DNA of 64,000 nt from Lineolata rhizophorae (lineage: Eukaryota > Ascomycota > Dothideomycetes > Lineolatales > Lineolataceae). This document shows positions 22,848 to 40,395 of the stretch, in pieces (position 1 is the stretch's first letter; each line of letters opens with the position of its first letter). The translations under genes and the position numbers were made by a program. The stretch covers positions 457,654-521,653 of the forward strand of contig MU001677.1 of assembly GCA_010093515.1 (NCBI GenBank). Reading direction: 5' to 3'. Under the pieces are notes generated by a model. The model was not told where the DNA came from. It worked only from the letters and a program-made list of their open reading frames with translations, and did not search any database.

Positions 22848-24921
22848 CGTGAAACGCAGAAACGAACGAAAAGAAAGACGAACAGGACAAACGACCACCT
22901 TCCCTAGGTACAAACACCTCTTGAGGGTTTCGCACGCTGATAGGGAACATTGTGAGGCGCGAGGCCGGCCGGCCTTTTTGTATCAATGAGCTAGACGACC
23001 AGGAGTGACTGCAAAGCCACATTGTCAGCGCGCCGTCCTGGCTAGACCTTTTCTAGCAAACGGGGAGGCTGCGGCGATGCACCGTGCGGGAGCTATGCCG
23101 CGACCCACGTTGCCGACAAGCCTCAAATACGGGGTGTAGTGCTGCGGTGACAGCCAATGATTGGTCAATAAATTGAAAGGAAGATTTGCCTTGCCATGAC
23201 TAGTGAGTTAGGAACACCGTGATTTTGAACGAGGTTTTGAATTTAGTTATTGCTTTCAGCGCCCAAACCCGCTACCTCTAACTCCCGAGATCGTGGAGTT
23301 GAAAACAGCAGTCTCTTTACCCCCAACTCTCCTCTTTTTCGGTCGAAAATCAAGCCATCTTACTCAAAGTTGGCAGGTTGCTGGGATGTTTGGCGCCAGC
23401 ACGGGCTAGGTCGCCAAGAATGACGGATTCAAGCCCTAAGTGTCCTGCGCCACTACGGAGTACATATAGCTATTCTTGTCCGCATAAGTGTCGGGGAACC
23501 CACAGCCTTATCGAGCAAGGCCAATCACAGCTGAACAAGACTCCGTCGCGCTTCGCACCGGCGCTGTGTTCAAACAGGGGTGGGATCCTCAGCCCCTTAC
23601 CAGCCTACCGCGCACAGGCCTAAATCGCGGGTAGGACCCTTCGGAGTTGAGGCAGGCTTGCTACGGAGTACATTAGGATTTGATGGGATGCTGTGCCGTG
23701 CGCTGTCGCATTGAAGACTAAGACCGGGAGGCCCATGCAGCCTACCTCCATGTCAAGACGGACGAAATTTGCAGCGAGTTGTCAGCAGATCGACGGTTTA
23801 CAGCCGCGTGCACATATTGCCGGGTCGAAAAGGAGAGGCTATATTGAAGGCCGCGGGCTCCCAAAGCTGAACTCCTCCGCTTCCGTCTTGAGCTGCCCTT
23901 TTGACGCTATGATTTCTTGTACGGAATAATTCCGCTCGGTCTCACCGTCTTCAAGACCGCTGCATTGGCAGTGTCCCACATATCGCTTGTCGCTTGTACA
24001 TACCAGCAACGGGCCAGTTGTGAAGTAGCGCAGTCGGTATGTAGGTAAGCAGCCACGAGGTGCGTCCACAACCTAAAACATGAAAGGCACGTCCAACCCG
24101 GCGTCAAGTCCCTCGGCCCATGGCCGAACCGCCAGCTCCTTATTCTCACCACCTCCTTGCATTGACTTATTTTCAAAAGATTAGCGCGCCCAAACCCGAT
24201 CGTATGTCGCCGCGTCCTCATCAGGCGTCAAAGAGGAATCCGACCTCGGCACAGAGCTAGCACAATAAACTGTAGTTGGATTCCGAAGCTAGCATTGTCG
24301 TATGCCTCTTGGTTCAGCTTCATAGACTGAAGTAATCCCATCGAGGAATGGCAGCGAAAATTTTCGCAGCGGAGTTCGTGTTTCAGGAATCGTTCCGATA
24401 ATGTGGCACATCTATCCAATCCTTTTTGTGCCTTGGAGCCGGCGCATGCAGGCCGAGCAAACACGTGCCTTCGAGTAGGAAAGATCATAAAGAACAATTT
24501 AAGACGAAAACATCTCAGATTGCGGCGCTGTTCGCCCGGGGTAGCCAGTGCTCAGGGACCCGGGATCCTCATTGGGAATCTTAAATGAGAGTGTGAGACG
24601 CTAGAGACGCCACAGCAAGAGGCGCACGAGGCGCAAGACTCGTGCCGAGGCCACTAGGATAACCAAAAATTAGGGTGCGAACATACTACGTACTATGTAC
24701 TCCATACGTAGGCCGAGACTACACATACCAGACTTCGCGCTTCATCCGAAGTTGCTGATTCGTTATTTGAAGTCGTCAGTGGTATTTAATAGAACCTCAC
24801 TTAGCTCCTAGCAAGCTTTTCTTTTGTTCTGACTTCTAAGACATAATTGTAAAACAGAGATTAAGATTGAAACTTCTCGACCCAAAACATTATTCCCGTT
24901 GCTTTCAGCTAGCGAAATGGC
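22848..24921. other. 2.1-kb intergenic region, no gene seen
   Basis: Promoter of the S41 peptidase gene on the left and 3' flank of the dehydrogenase gene on the right. A run rich in TACGTA/GTAC-type steps lies near 24,680-24,715. Short open frames on both strands have no recognisable motif. The region is large for this window and may be remnant sequence, but I find no terminal repeats. Confidence 0.45.
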
Positions 24922-25827
24922 TCAATGTTGTTTGACTGACAGCAGATCGTCAAACCCAACTCTCCAATACAGCTCCCTTCGCATCCTATCCCTCACCCCA
25001 CTCACAATCTCAGAACCATCGTCCATTGGATCGATGAACAACCTGTACGGCCTCTTTTCCGGCGGCGAATTAACAACGTTCACAATCGCCTCGGCCACCT
25101 CCTTCACATCCGCATCTTTTGACTCTAATTTGCCCAACCTAGCTTTGATCTCTTCTCCCACCCCCTTATACGGGCCCTCCTCATATTCTTTCTGAACATC
25201 CTTATCCTTGGGCGACCCTGCCGACGAGTAATGGTTCGTCCCACTGCTAAACGAGCCGGGAGAGACTATCGTCGTCCCGACACCCCACCGGCTGAGCTCT
25301 GCCGCGTACGACACGGCCATGGCGTCCATGCCCGCCTTGGCCGCGAAATACGGCGCGAGGAACGGCGTTGTCCCTCCGTGCACGCTGCTGGACGAGATCC
25401 AGAGGACGAGGCCCGACCCCGCGCGCCGCATGTGCGGCAGCGCCGCCCGGTTGACGCGCTGCGTGCCCAGCGTGTTGATGTCGTAGAGCGTGGCCAGCTG
25501 GTCCGGCGTGAAGGCCTCGGTCGGCCCGTACACCATGTGGCCGGCGTTGTGCACCAGCACGTCCAGCCGCCCGCTTTCGCGGATGACGTGAGAGATGGAG
25601 TCCTGCACCGAAGTGTCGTCCACAACGTTTTGCTCTAGCGGGCGTAAGTCTACGTTGTGGGTCCGAGCGAAGTCTTGCATCGATGCCACGTGTGGTGCGT
25701 CCGCGCCGTGGGCATCGCGAACGCCAGCGTAAACGGTGTGGCCGGCGCGGGCGAGGGCCCGGGCAGTAAGAGCACCGAAACCGGTCCCAGCGCCGGTGAT
25801 GTTTACAATGTGGGGGAGCGGAGGCAT
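24922..25827 (-). CDS. short-chain dehydrogenase/reductase
   Basis: A single exon of 301 residues from the ATG at 25827. The classical SDR pattern is complete: TGAGTGFG for NAD(P) binding at about 11-18, a VHNAGH motif, catalytic Ser in the ISSSS strand, and a YFAAK active site giving the Tyr-x3-Lys pair. After the fold, a 60-residue helical C-terminal part (PYKGVGEEIKARLGK, then RPYRLFIDP) resembles bacterial and fungal SDRs annotated as oxidoreductases acting on unknown carbonyls. The cofactor preference may be NADP(H), since an Arg (GVRDAH) follows the second strand. A longer in-frame upstream extension exists but starts in non-conserved sequence, so the ATG just before MPPLPHIVNITG is preferred. 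Substrate cannot be deduced. Confidence 0.9.
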   Translation of the reverse strand: MPPLPHIVNITGAGTGFGALTARALARAGHTVYAGVRDAHGADAPHVASMQDFARTHNVDLRPLEQNVVDDTSVQDSISHVIRESGRLDVLVHNAGHMVYGPTEAFTPDQLATLYDINTLGTQRVNRAALPHMRRAGSGLVLWISSSSVHGGTTPFLAPYFAAKAGMDAMAVSYAAELSRWGVGTTIVSPGSFSSGTNHYSSAGSPKDKDVQKEYEEGPYKGVGEEIKARLGKLESKDADVKEVAEAIVNVVNSPPEKRPYRLFIDPMDDGSEIVSGVRDRMRRELYWRVGFDDLLSVKQH

Positions 25828-27009
25828 TGTATATCTCAAAGACGTGTGGGTAGCGTGGACTGTGACCTGAGGGCAACAATACAGAGAATCCAAGCTTGCG
25901 GTCGTTGGGACAACAGTGTCCAAATTTCGAGCTCTTTTATACACACGGCTATGGACGCAAAATACAGTGAGGCAAGCATTCATCACCCATTAGTTTACTA
26001 TAGTAGTTGATTTGCTCTCCGGACTTAAGGCCTGTCCGGATTTCCGGTGAAGCAGCTTAGGGATGTTGTTGCGGAGGTGCGGACCCTGGGGAGATCCGGC
26101 CATGCGTACATGACCGCCAACAAACTACTATCATGTTTTACGTTCTATGCGAAATTCACGCGTCGGATATTCTCGAACGCGTCAAGCATTGTGATTAGCT
26201 AGCGTCAGGAAGAGATGTGGGTGGCGATCCGTGGCGATGCCCAACCCAGCCGACCTTTCCCCGGTGCACCACCTCCGATTACATCATCCTTGCAAAGCCC
26301 GGAGGATATCCGACCGTTAAAATCCGGTGCTTTTGACACTCCCCAAAAATAGTCTCGACCGCCATCAAAGCCTTGGTAACATAGAACGTCCGAGAACGTG
26401 CATTTTATTCGCTTACGCAATTGATGCGTTCACACCTTGTATAGGGACTCGCACCTGGGTCAATATGCCAGAGCACATATTCCCTGGTACCTCTGTATTA
26501 GGACTCATTTCTCATAATTGTTGTAATGAAGTTTATGACCGCATGATACCCGCAAACAAAGTTCCCACGATATCTACGCTTGTCCTTGAATTATGATAAG
26601 CTACTCGCGAGATTTGCGTCGGAGTAGAAGAAATATTGAGACTGTTTGGGTACTGTCCGCTATCGAAAGCATGGGTCCCGAGAATATGCACAATGCCAAG
26701 AGAGAGTTTCCGCTGCTAAGCAGTGATGTCACGTTGTCTCAGTTCAAGGTGGAGAGGATCAAGCATGTCGTAAATGGGCTACCGTAAATTCTTAGGTCTT
26801 CTTGATTGAAGCGTAGTTGTCTTCGATACTCTAGGCTGTATGATTATGGTGTTGGATAGAATACTTCGCTTTCGGGTCACTTATCAGGTTCAGTTCAGTT
26901 TTTATTCTACGGTTCCTATGTTATATCCAACTCTCTTGATTTATCAACATAACAAGTCCTGAAATCGTGAAGAATCCACTCACGTCTACTTCGAACATTT
27001 TTCACCTCC
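25828..27009. other. intergenic region, no gene seen
   Basis: Promoter of the dehydrogenase gene and 3' flank of the phosphatase-fold gene. AT-rich toward the right; short frames only. Confidence 0.5.
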
Positions 27010-28351
27010 TTAGCCTGTTCCAACAGAAGCCGTTGGATCAACCTCACAAGTCGGCGGCCCCGTACTCAACACACCCGTCGGACTAGGCCTCTCAACCACC
27101 CTCCTCTCCGCCCTCACCAAAACCGGAATCACCGCCCCTGTCACCAGCCTAAACTCCCTGTGCCCCAGCACCCTCAACACGCTCCCCAGCGCGCCCGAAT
27201 GGCTCGTAAAGCTGATCACGCTGCTGCGCTCGTCGCTCGCAAACACGTTGTCCAGTAGTTGCGCGAGCCGCGCGTCCATAGCCGCGTTGGTCTCGCGCTC
27301 GTCCGGCTCCCAGAGCGGATCCTCCTCGGCGAAGCCCTCCTCGAACACGTAGCCGGGGTAGTTCTGCGCGATCCACGCCTTCGACGAGCGCCGGTCGCAC
27401 GTGTGGATGCCGATGGCTTCGCGCAGCAGCTCCTTGATGGTGGGGACGAAGGGCGCGGCGTCCGCGGGGAAGGGTAGGTCGGCTGGAGCCGAGAAGGTCA
27501 GGCGGGCCGTCTCGAGACAGCGCGCGAGCGGCGAGACGTAGTAGGATTGCGGGGCCGGGATACCGCCGTTAGCGAGGGCGTCATGCCAGAAGGCATGGGC
27601 GCGGACGGCTTGGTCGGCGCCCTCGGGGGTGATGTGCGCGTCGGCCCAGGTGATGGTTCCGTTGCCGTCGAGAAGGGACCAGTAGCACTTGAAGATAGTT
27701 AGCAGGAGTGTCGCTTTGAGGAGTATTGTTCTATGTTCTAGATAACTTGGGAGAGAAGGTGGGATAACGAGATTTTCTCCTATAGTCTGACAGAAAGCAA
27801 TAAAGAAAACAAAGACAATGATTTCACGCACGTCCCAAGCCTCTGTGCCATAGTACGACTCGGCGACATTGTGATATCCTTCGCCATGGCGACCCATGAT
27901 GAGGAGCTTGTACTGAACGTTGTGAGGCGCGACGCGGTTTAGGTGGTTGAGATAGCAAACGAAGCGCTCCCACTGCGTTTTCGTGCCATGGGGATCACAG
28001 CGGTGGTCCGTCTCGTAAGACCTGTCAATCAGACCTAAGTTCACTGTTGTCTGATACGCTGTCAGTGATAGTATTTCTAATGTTGTAGTCCCGAAATACA
28101 CGGAGCTTCTCAAGCGTCCCGATCTCCGATACAGGTTAAATTCTTACATAGTCAAAATCAGATGCATTGGTCGCCGGATCATCCTGCAGGAAAATTCCCC
28201 TGACGGTAGAGTAGTTGAACTCCCTGGGGTGACTACTTGACGGCGGATGGTGAGGTCCACGTGGCCCGCCGTATCCAGTAGCCTCACCCATGGAGAAGAG
28301 CAGGGCGAGCACTACAGTCAGGGCGAAGAGGATAGGTCTGAGCGCGGACAT
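27010..28351 (-). CDS. secretory histidine-phosphatase-fold (phosphoglycerate mutase family) protein
   Basis: Exons in gene order: 28351-28148, 28050-27832 and 27687-27010, giving 366 residues; introns of 97 and 144 bp, all joins phase 0. Residues about 1-25 form a hydrophobic signal peptide or signal anchor (ILFALTVVLALLFSMG). The joined sequence FDYTTVNLGLIDRSY matches the fungal family. LLIMGRHGEGYHN holds the catalytic RHG with His123; a later VISFTSHSGAL supplies the second catalytic His. YYVSPLARCLETA is the conserved phosphate-pocket segment. The branch is better described as an acid-type phosphatase of the histidine phosphatase superfamily than as a glycolytic mutase. The entry signal suggests action in the secretory path or outside the cell. 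Substrate unknown. Confidence 0.87.
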
Positions 28352-30080
28352 AGTGAGCTAAATTGAAACACTAACGCACTAGCCCTATGCCAAAACAAAA
28401 GATAAGATCACCAAGAAACCAAGCCCGACAGAGTGATATTGGGGTCGCAGGCTGATGTTTGCTTGGTTCTCTCCTGGGCTTGTACGACCGAGTGCTTCCT
28501 CAAGTCTTCCAGAAAATGCCTTGCATAGATTGGAGAATAGGAAGGACGCACAGCAAGGAGAGAGGGCGCCAACTGACATTATAACTACGATCCTATACAC
28601 CCGATGCCATCTGAACGGCCCAACACCCCTCCTTCGGAATCGACGCCGGTACTGCTCAGCGAATCCAAGCATGAACGTGGGAACAGGCAACGTGCAGCCG
28701 TAGCATCCGATGATGCACAAATCCCGGAAAGTGAACCTTTACTAAAAACCAACTGCCACCATGGCCGCGTTCAACATGCAAATCGACGCCGAGAAACGGG
28801 CACACGGTTCCTTGATAGAATAGCGCCGGGCGGTTGACCCGGTTCGTGAACGCGGAGGCGCGGATGACGATGGAAGAGAGACGAGACAGCGAGGGCACGG
28901 CACAACGCTGGCCAATAGTGGGACAACGTGCTCGGCTTCCCTGCTCGCATCTAGTCCAACCCCTGCATCGAGGCCTCACGACTCCGCAGGGAACAGAATA
29001 GCTCTTCGACAGCTATATGTAGCAGCCTTGCTCACCTTCCATCCCGAGTATGCTGCTTGCCGAATGACTTTGTGCGCCACATGAGCCGAGCTTTTTTTTT
29101 TTCAGTTTCCCCTGCCGTTGTGTCCCTGGCGCAGTCGAGGTGCCGGCTTGGAGACATTGGGCGATGCCCCTGACAAGCGATTTCGTGGCTGCGTGAAGCA
29201 AGGACTCCCGCCGCCACATGGGACGGAAACTTCCACCATGCCAACAACACCTGCAATCAAGTCATTCAATTGATGCAATGATGGAGGCTTCCGCGCTTGC
29301 CAATTATACCGTATACGTCGGAACAACCTCATACAGTCTCCATATCTTCATAATGAGCTCGCGATGACATGCAGAGTGTTTGCAGGTGGTTTTAAATGCA
29401 AGCTTGTCGTGTCGCGCGATGAAATGACTCTTAGAACGCTCAGCGCCAATCCACAATCACGCCGCGTCGGGCGGATGGATGACGGCGACAAGAGGTGCTG
29501 CTCTTGCGCAGGACTCGGGTATTGCTAGATAATATCCTTTCCACTAGCGCTAATTCTTCCGTGAAGACGAGATCTCGGTTGTCGATTTGCGCGGGGAGTT
29601 CGACCCATCACGCGACCCGGGCACCATTGTGGCCCATTCGAATTGCGAACGAATCGTGGGCCTCAGCGGCGGCTTGAACATTGCTCGCGGACACGGTTCT
29701 GATCAAGGCTCACCCCTGTCTCCCCGCACTAGGATTTCCCTTATTCAACGCCAAGTATTAAGCGTGCTAATTGAACTATACTAAACTTCCAACACTAAGA
29801 CTCGCTGTTTTATCCTATTATTTATCCAGCTCTATGGCATTGGATGTTAATCTAAAATATGGCTAGAGCCCCCTCTCAGCAATATGTACCTTACTCTGTC
29901 GGCCCGGTTATTTGCGAAGCGCCCAGCTACTCGTAACTCCACAAACGAAACGAAACGAAGGACACAAAAAGGCGTCGACGTTATAATGGACCTTCGTGCC
30001 CACTATGATGGCGGTTTCAATCCGCAGCCGTCTCAATCCGCTCCCTAGAATCTGTTGTGGTTCAGTCACGTCTAGCCGAA
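28352..30080. promoter_or_regulatory. divergent promoter region upstream of the GH10 xylanase
   Basis: The 1.7-kb gap separates the minus-strand phosphatase-fold gene from the plus-strand xylanase. No gene seen. A GGCTAG at 29861-29866 and its reverse complement at 30072-30077, just before the ATG, fit the GGCTAR core recognised by XlnR/Xyr1 activators of fungal xylanase genes; a further GGCTAAA lies within intron 1 at 30207-30213. Six-base sites occur by chance, so regulation is an inference. Confidence 0.35.
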
Positions 30081-31416
30081 ATGCGTTTCGCGTCCTCCTT
30101 CACAACGGCCCTGACCGTCGGTAGCGGCATCGTGTCCGCGAGCCCGGTTCGGTGTGTCTGCCCATTCCAGTTTCACGAGACCCACGGGTCAAAAGTCTCC
30201 TCTTATGGCTAAAAGTTAACAATTGTCCCTCCAGCCGCCAGGCGGGCGGACTCAACGACGCCATGGTTGCCGCCGGCAAGGAATACTTCGGGACGGCTCT
30301 GACGATGCGCAACGACTACCAGGAGAGTAGCATCATCGACAACAACGCCGAGTTCGGTTCCGTGACGCCCGAGAACGCCATGAAGTGGGATGCGACGGAG
30401 CCGAATCGCGGCCAGTTCAACTGGGGCAACGCGGACCAGATCGCCAACTACGCTGCGCAAAACAACAAGGAACTGCGCTGCCACACGCTCGTTTGGCACA
30501 GCCAGCTGCCCTCGTGGGTCGCTAACGGCGGCATGGACAACGCCACGTTGATCCAGACCATGGAGAGCCATATTAACGCCGTGATGGGCCGGTATAAGGG
30601 CCAGTGCACACACTGGGACGTCGTCAACGAAGGTCAGTCAAGGAACATATACACTTCCAGTGCTCAGAAGGACACGGGAGAAACAGCGCACGGAGAGAAG
30701 AAAAATCAATCAACTGACCGAACTGGCCCTCATAGCCCTCGAGGAAGACGGTACCTACCGCGACAGCGTCTTTTACCGCACCATCGGCGAAGCCTTTATC
30801 CCCATCGCCTTCCGCATGGCCGCCGCCGCCGACCCGGACGCCAAGCTCTACTACAACGATTACAACCTGGCGTACGGCGCCGAGAAGGCCGAGGGCGCCG
30901 TCCGCATCGTCGAACTCATCCAGTCGTACGGCGTCAAGATCGACGGCGTCGGCCTGCAGGGCCACATGGTCATCGAGCCGACGCCCACGCAGGAAAATCC
31001 CGTGCCCGCCCAGGCGGACCTCGAGGCCGCTCTCCGCATGTTCACCGACTTGGAGGTCGACGTCGCCTACACCGAGATCGACATCCGCATGAACATGCCG
31101 GACAGCCAGCAGAAGTTAGAGCAGCAGGCAGATGCGTATGCGCGGATGACGGGCGCCTGCATGGCCGTGGAGCGCTGCGTCGGGATAACTGTTTGGGTAT
31201 GTGGACGCGTCCTTTCTTTCTTGTTCTCGATAACGTTCGCTAAATTTGTCGCAGGGCGTCTCCGATAGGTACTCCTGGGTCCCGCAGACATTCGACGGCG
31301 AGGGATCGGCCCTCCTCTGGGACCAGAACTACCAGAAGAAGCCGGCGTACCAGGCAGTCATGGACGCAATCACGGCGCCTCAACCCGCTGCGCCTGAAAC
31401 CGGGTACGAGTGCTAG
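30081..31416 (+). CDS. GH10 endo-1,4-beta-xylanase, secreted
   Basis: Exons 30081-30151, 30235-30632, 30736-31196 and 31255-31416 give 363 residues; introns of 83, 103 and 58 bp. A signal peptide (about 20 residues) is followed by SPVRRQAGGLN, with a dibasic site suited to Kex2 processing. The GH10 barrel is complete: [33 protein letters not shown] with acid/base Glu156 next to the second splice, [16 protein letters not shown], and AYTEIDIRM with nucleophile Glu270, then WGVSDRYSW. There is no carbohydrate-binding module; the protein ends with a short Pro/Ala tail and a Cys. It would break the xylan backbone outside the cell. Confidence 0.95.
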
Positions 31417-32231
31417 ACCTCTTGTGGCTGTTTGTATGCGGTCATATAAATTCTAGGCGTGAGAGTGTATTAGGTAGTTGAAAATGTATATACAGTTCGG
31501 CGGGGGCTCAACTTACTAAACTTTGAAAATTCGGGACCTAAATCGGAGAAAATATTGATTACAAGTTCCACTGCCTCCGCCTGCAATTCGTCGTGACCAC
31601 GGAGTTGAAGGTAACGCGCGACACTTGTAGGTTGGCGCACAACTGGGTCACGCTCTCTGTTTCAAGATGCTTTTGGGCAGAGCAAGTATATCCCCTCGAC
31701 AGAGAGCTCAAAGCAAGATAGGAAATATACGGTAGGTTGGCCGGAATTACCACTCCACGGAAATAGTCCCGCGAGCTAAATATTCGTGCGGAGAAAGTGA
31801 ATTTCGCAGCCCTGTAAGAGGCTTGGTTTTTCAAGCACTTAAGTTGATGAAGATACATGATTGCAACTTGGTAGCCCAAATTAACTTTAGTAGTGCCATT
31901 TACGTAGCATTTGCGATCTCGTAAACCTCCATTAAGCTCTGAAAGTCGCCCTGTAGCTAAGGTATGAGCCTAACTCACGCATAAATGCATAGCTTAAACT
32001 TAAAAACCCAAGTCAACTAGGCATCCAACTGTTTGCACGGTTATTGTCTGAAGTAAGTCATCTTGTACAAAATTAGGCAGCTCATTTGCATGAAATAATT
32101 GAGTCAACTCCTCATGAAGTTGACTATGGAACCTTTCGAATATTGGCTTCGAACCGTTGCGAAGATTTAGTTTCTTTGTTTATTATCCTCGTCATACCAT
32201 ACAACACGGTCTCAGACGGGAATGCACTATG
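31417..32231. other. convergent AT-rich intergenic region
   Basis: Between the xylanase (+) and AROM (-) genes. AT-rich with no gene; likely 3' untranslated regions of both. Confidence 0.5.
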
Positions 32232-38117
<5,886 letters not shown>

Positions 38118-38899
38118 ATGGGGTCCACGATGGAGCCGTACGCCGTGGAGCCCGAAGTACCCGTCGTGAAGATCCTTCTTCTGGGCGACGCCGGGGTCGG
38201 TAAGTCCACCTTCCTCTCGTACGTCCAACACCCTTCCCTCCCCTTCTTCCCTGCAGCAATCCCAGTCGCAGAACGCGAAACAACGGGTCCGATTGCTCCG
38301 TCGGCGCTCCGAGCCGCCAGTTGACACGACGCAGGCGCTTGACGCTGGGCCACAACGCGGCGGAGACGGGCACGGCCGGGCCGGGGCCGCCGCCGCCCTA
38401 CGAGCTGCCGCGCCTGCGCGACCTGGACCAGCCCTTCGTCTTCGCCGTCACGCTGTTCGCGCGGCCCTACCGCTTCGAGATGTACGACACGGCCTCGCCG
38501 ACCAACTACACGCTGCTCGCGCCCGACTTCCTGATCCTCTGCTACGACGTGACGTCGCGGGCGTCGCTCGAGTCGCTCACGACGAGGTGGCGCCGCGAGC
38601 TCGAAACGCACTTCGGCGCCGCGGTCGAGGCCCGCGTGCCGGTCATGGTGCTGGGGCTCAAGCGCGATTTGAGGCGCGATTGGACGGACGAGGAGAGGTT
38701 GGCGCTGAAGGGCGAGCATGTTATGCCGCAGGAGGGCCTCGGGGCCGCGCAGAAGATGCGGTGTGATGCCTACGCTGAGTGTAGCGCCGTCACGGGCGAG
38801 CTGTGTAGGGAGGTGTTGGAGGATGTGACGAAAATGGCGGCGAAGACGACGACTGAGAACGGGGCTAAGACGCCTGGCACGTCGTGTGGGGTTATGTAG
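38118..38899 (+). CDS. atypical Rho-family small GTPase
   Basis: Exons 38118-38218 and 38335-38899 (116-bp intron, GTACGT...CAG) give 221 residues. The P-loop is intact (GDAGVGKST, residues 23-31), and the join gives KSTFLSRLTLGHN. The second half looks Rho-like: GLKRDLRRDW in place of NKxD, then HVMPQEGLGAAQKM and YAECSAVTGEL for the SAK region. It ends in CGVM, a CaaX prenylation signal. Odd points: a Pro/Gly-rich insert of about 15 residues sits where switch I should be, no clear effector-loop threonine is visible, and the DTAGQ motif is DTASP (85-89), so the glycine and glutamine needed for normal GTP hydrolysis are replaced. Known Rho proteins control actin and polarity; whether this one cycles nucleotide is doubtful. 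An in-frame ATG at 38130 is an alternative start. Confidence 0.83.
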
Positions 38900-39138
38900 G
38901 GTTAGGGTCGTTGAGGAGGGTAAGGGGGTTGGTGTTTGGGAGTTGGACGTATGGGCTAAGGGGTTCATTGGATATCGACCTTGCCAGTGCTTTAACGTTT
39001 GGGGATGCTGACCGATTGTGGAGAACTCCGAACAAATAAGGGATGCTATGAAACATATAGGTGGAATAAGTTGAATTTATACTACTTTTGTTGTCTAGAG
39101 GTGTCTACTGAGCGTCTACAAATACCATACCACCCTCT

Positions 39139-40395
39139 TCACATCTTAGAACCCCTCCTCTCGGCCCCTTCATCCACCCCTTCCTTCTCCAACCCCTCCC
39201 ACACAAACTTCAACGCCTCCCCCATCATCTCCGCTGTAACCTCATGCCCCACCCCTTCAAACACTACATCCCTAAACACCACCCTCTCCTCCTCCCTCTC
39301 CCTATTCCACCACCCCCCTTCATCTCCCACCGCCTCCTTCAACGCGTCCAAAAACCTCTTCCCCCGCTCATACGGGACGAGCTTATCCGCCGCGCCCGAA
39401 AGACACAGGACGCGCTTCCCGCTCAAGCACGGCCCCAGCACCTCGCGCAGCCTCCTCGCGACGCGGTCCGGCCCGAGCGCGTCCCTGTCCCGGTCGTCGC
39501 CGGTCCCGAGCACCAAGGCGGCGGGGTCCCACCGCGCGACATCGGCCGCCAGGGCGGCCGGGAAGTCCTCGCTGCCGCCCAGCCAGGCCCGCCCCCGGCC
39601 CGCGACCCACGCCGGCCGCCTCGACTTCTCGGCCCGCTGCCGCATCAGCGCGCTGAAGTCCGGGCTGCCGATCAGGATCGCGGCGCTGCGCATCGGCGCG
39701 AGGTGCAGCGCGAGGTGCCAGGCGGCGTGGCCGCCGAGGGAGACGCCGAGGGCGTGGTGGGTTGTGAGGCGGTGTGTGGAGGGGGAGGGGAAGAGAGTGC
39801 TGGGGAGGGAGGGGAGGAGGACGTCGCGGATGAGGGGTAGAGCGGAGTCTGGGGTGGTTTGGTGGGGGTGGTTAGAGGATGGAGTTTGCAGTTGGTAAGA
39901 AGGGAGGAGAAGGGGAAAAGGGCTAAAGTTCAAGAGGCAATTGCACGAAATTTCCACCCTAGAAGACTAATAGTACGAAAACCGCAACTCACGATAACAC
40001 TCCCACATGTCCACTGCATGCCTTTCATTCCCCTCCCTCCACGCCAAGTTCGCCTTTTGATCCACCAGCCTCGACCCATGGTTCGCCATGTCGAAGCTCA
40101 CGGCCACCAGGCCGACATCCACGCCTTTGCGGCGCCGTTCGTTCCAGCCCAGGACGCAGCGCGCCGCCAGCGGCGCCATGCTCTGCCGCGACCCCAGCCG
40201 CGGGTGCAGCAGCCACAGGCAGGCGACGTGAGGCGAGTCGCTGGCGGGAGGGAGCTCGTCCAGGCCGTAGACGTCGACGAGGATGTCGGCGATGCGGTAG
40301 GTGGTGGTGGAGACGGACGTCGCGGGCGGCGGAGGAGGGGCGTGGGAGGGGGGGCGGAAAGTTGATTCGAGGGGATTCGGGGTGCGGGATGCCAT
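39139..40395 (-). CDS. alpha/beta-hydrolase-fold serine hydrolase
   Basis: Exons 40395-39993 and 39848-39139 (144-bp intron, GTGAGT...CAG, phase 1) give 370 residues. The first exon has a proline-rich start and WLLHPRLGSRQSM, a strand and oxyanion-type loop, then VAVSFDMANHGSR, a common fungal motif before the nucleophile. GVSLGGH contains the nucleophile Ser171. LSGAADKLVPYERG likely supplies the catalytic Asp, and EGVGHEVT the catalytic His. No signal peptide is seen, so a cytosolic enzyme is likely. The family is widespread in fungi and mostly untested; substrate unknown. Confidence 0.85.
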
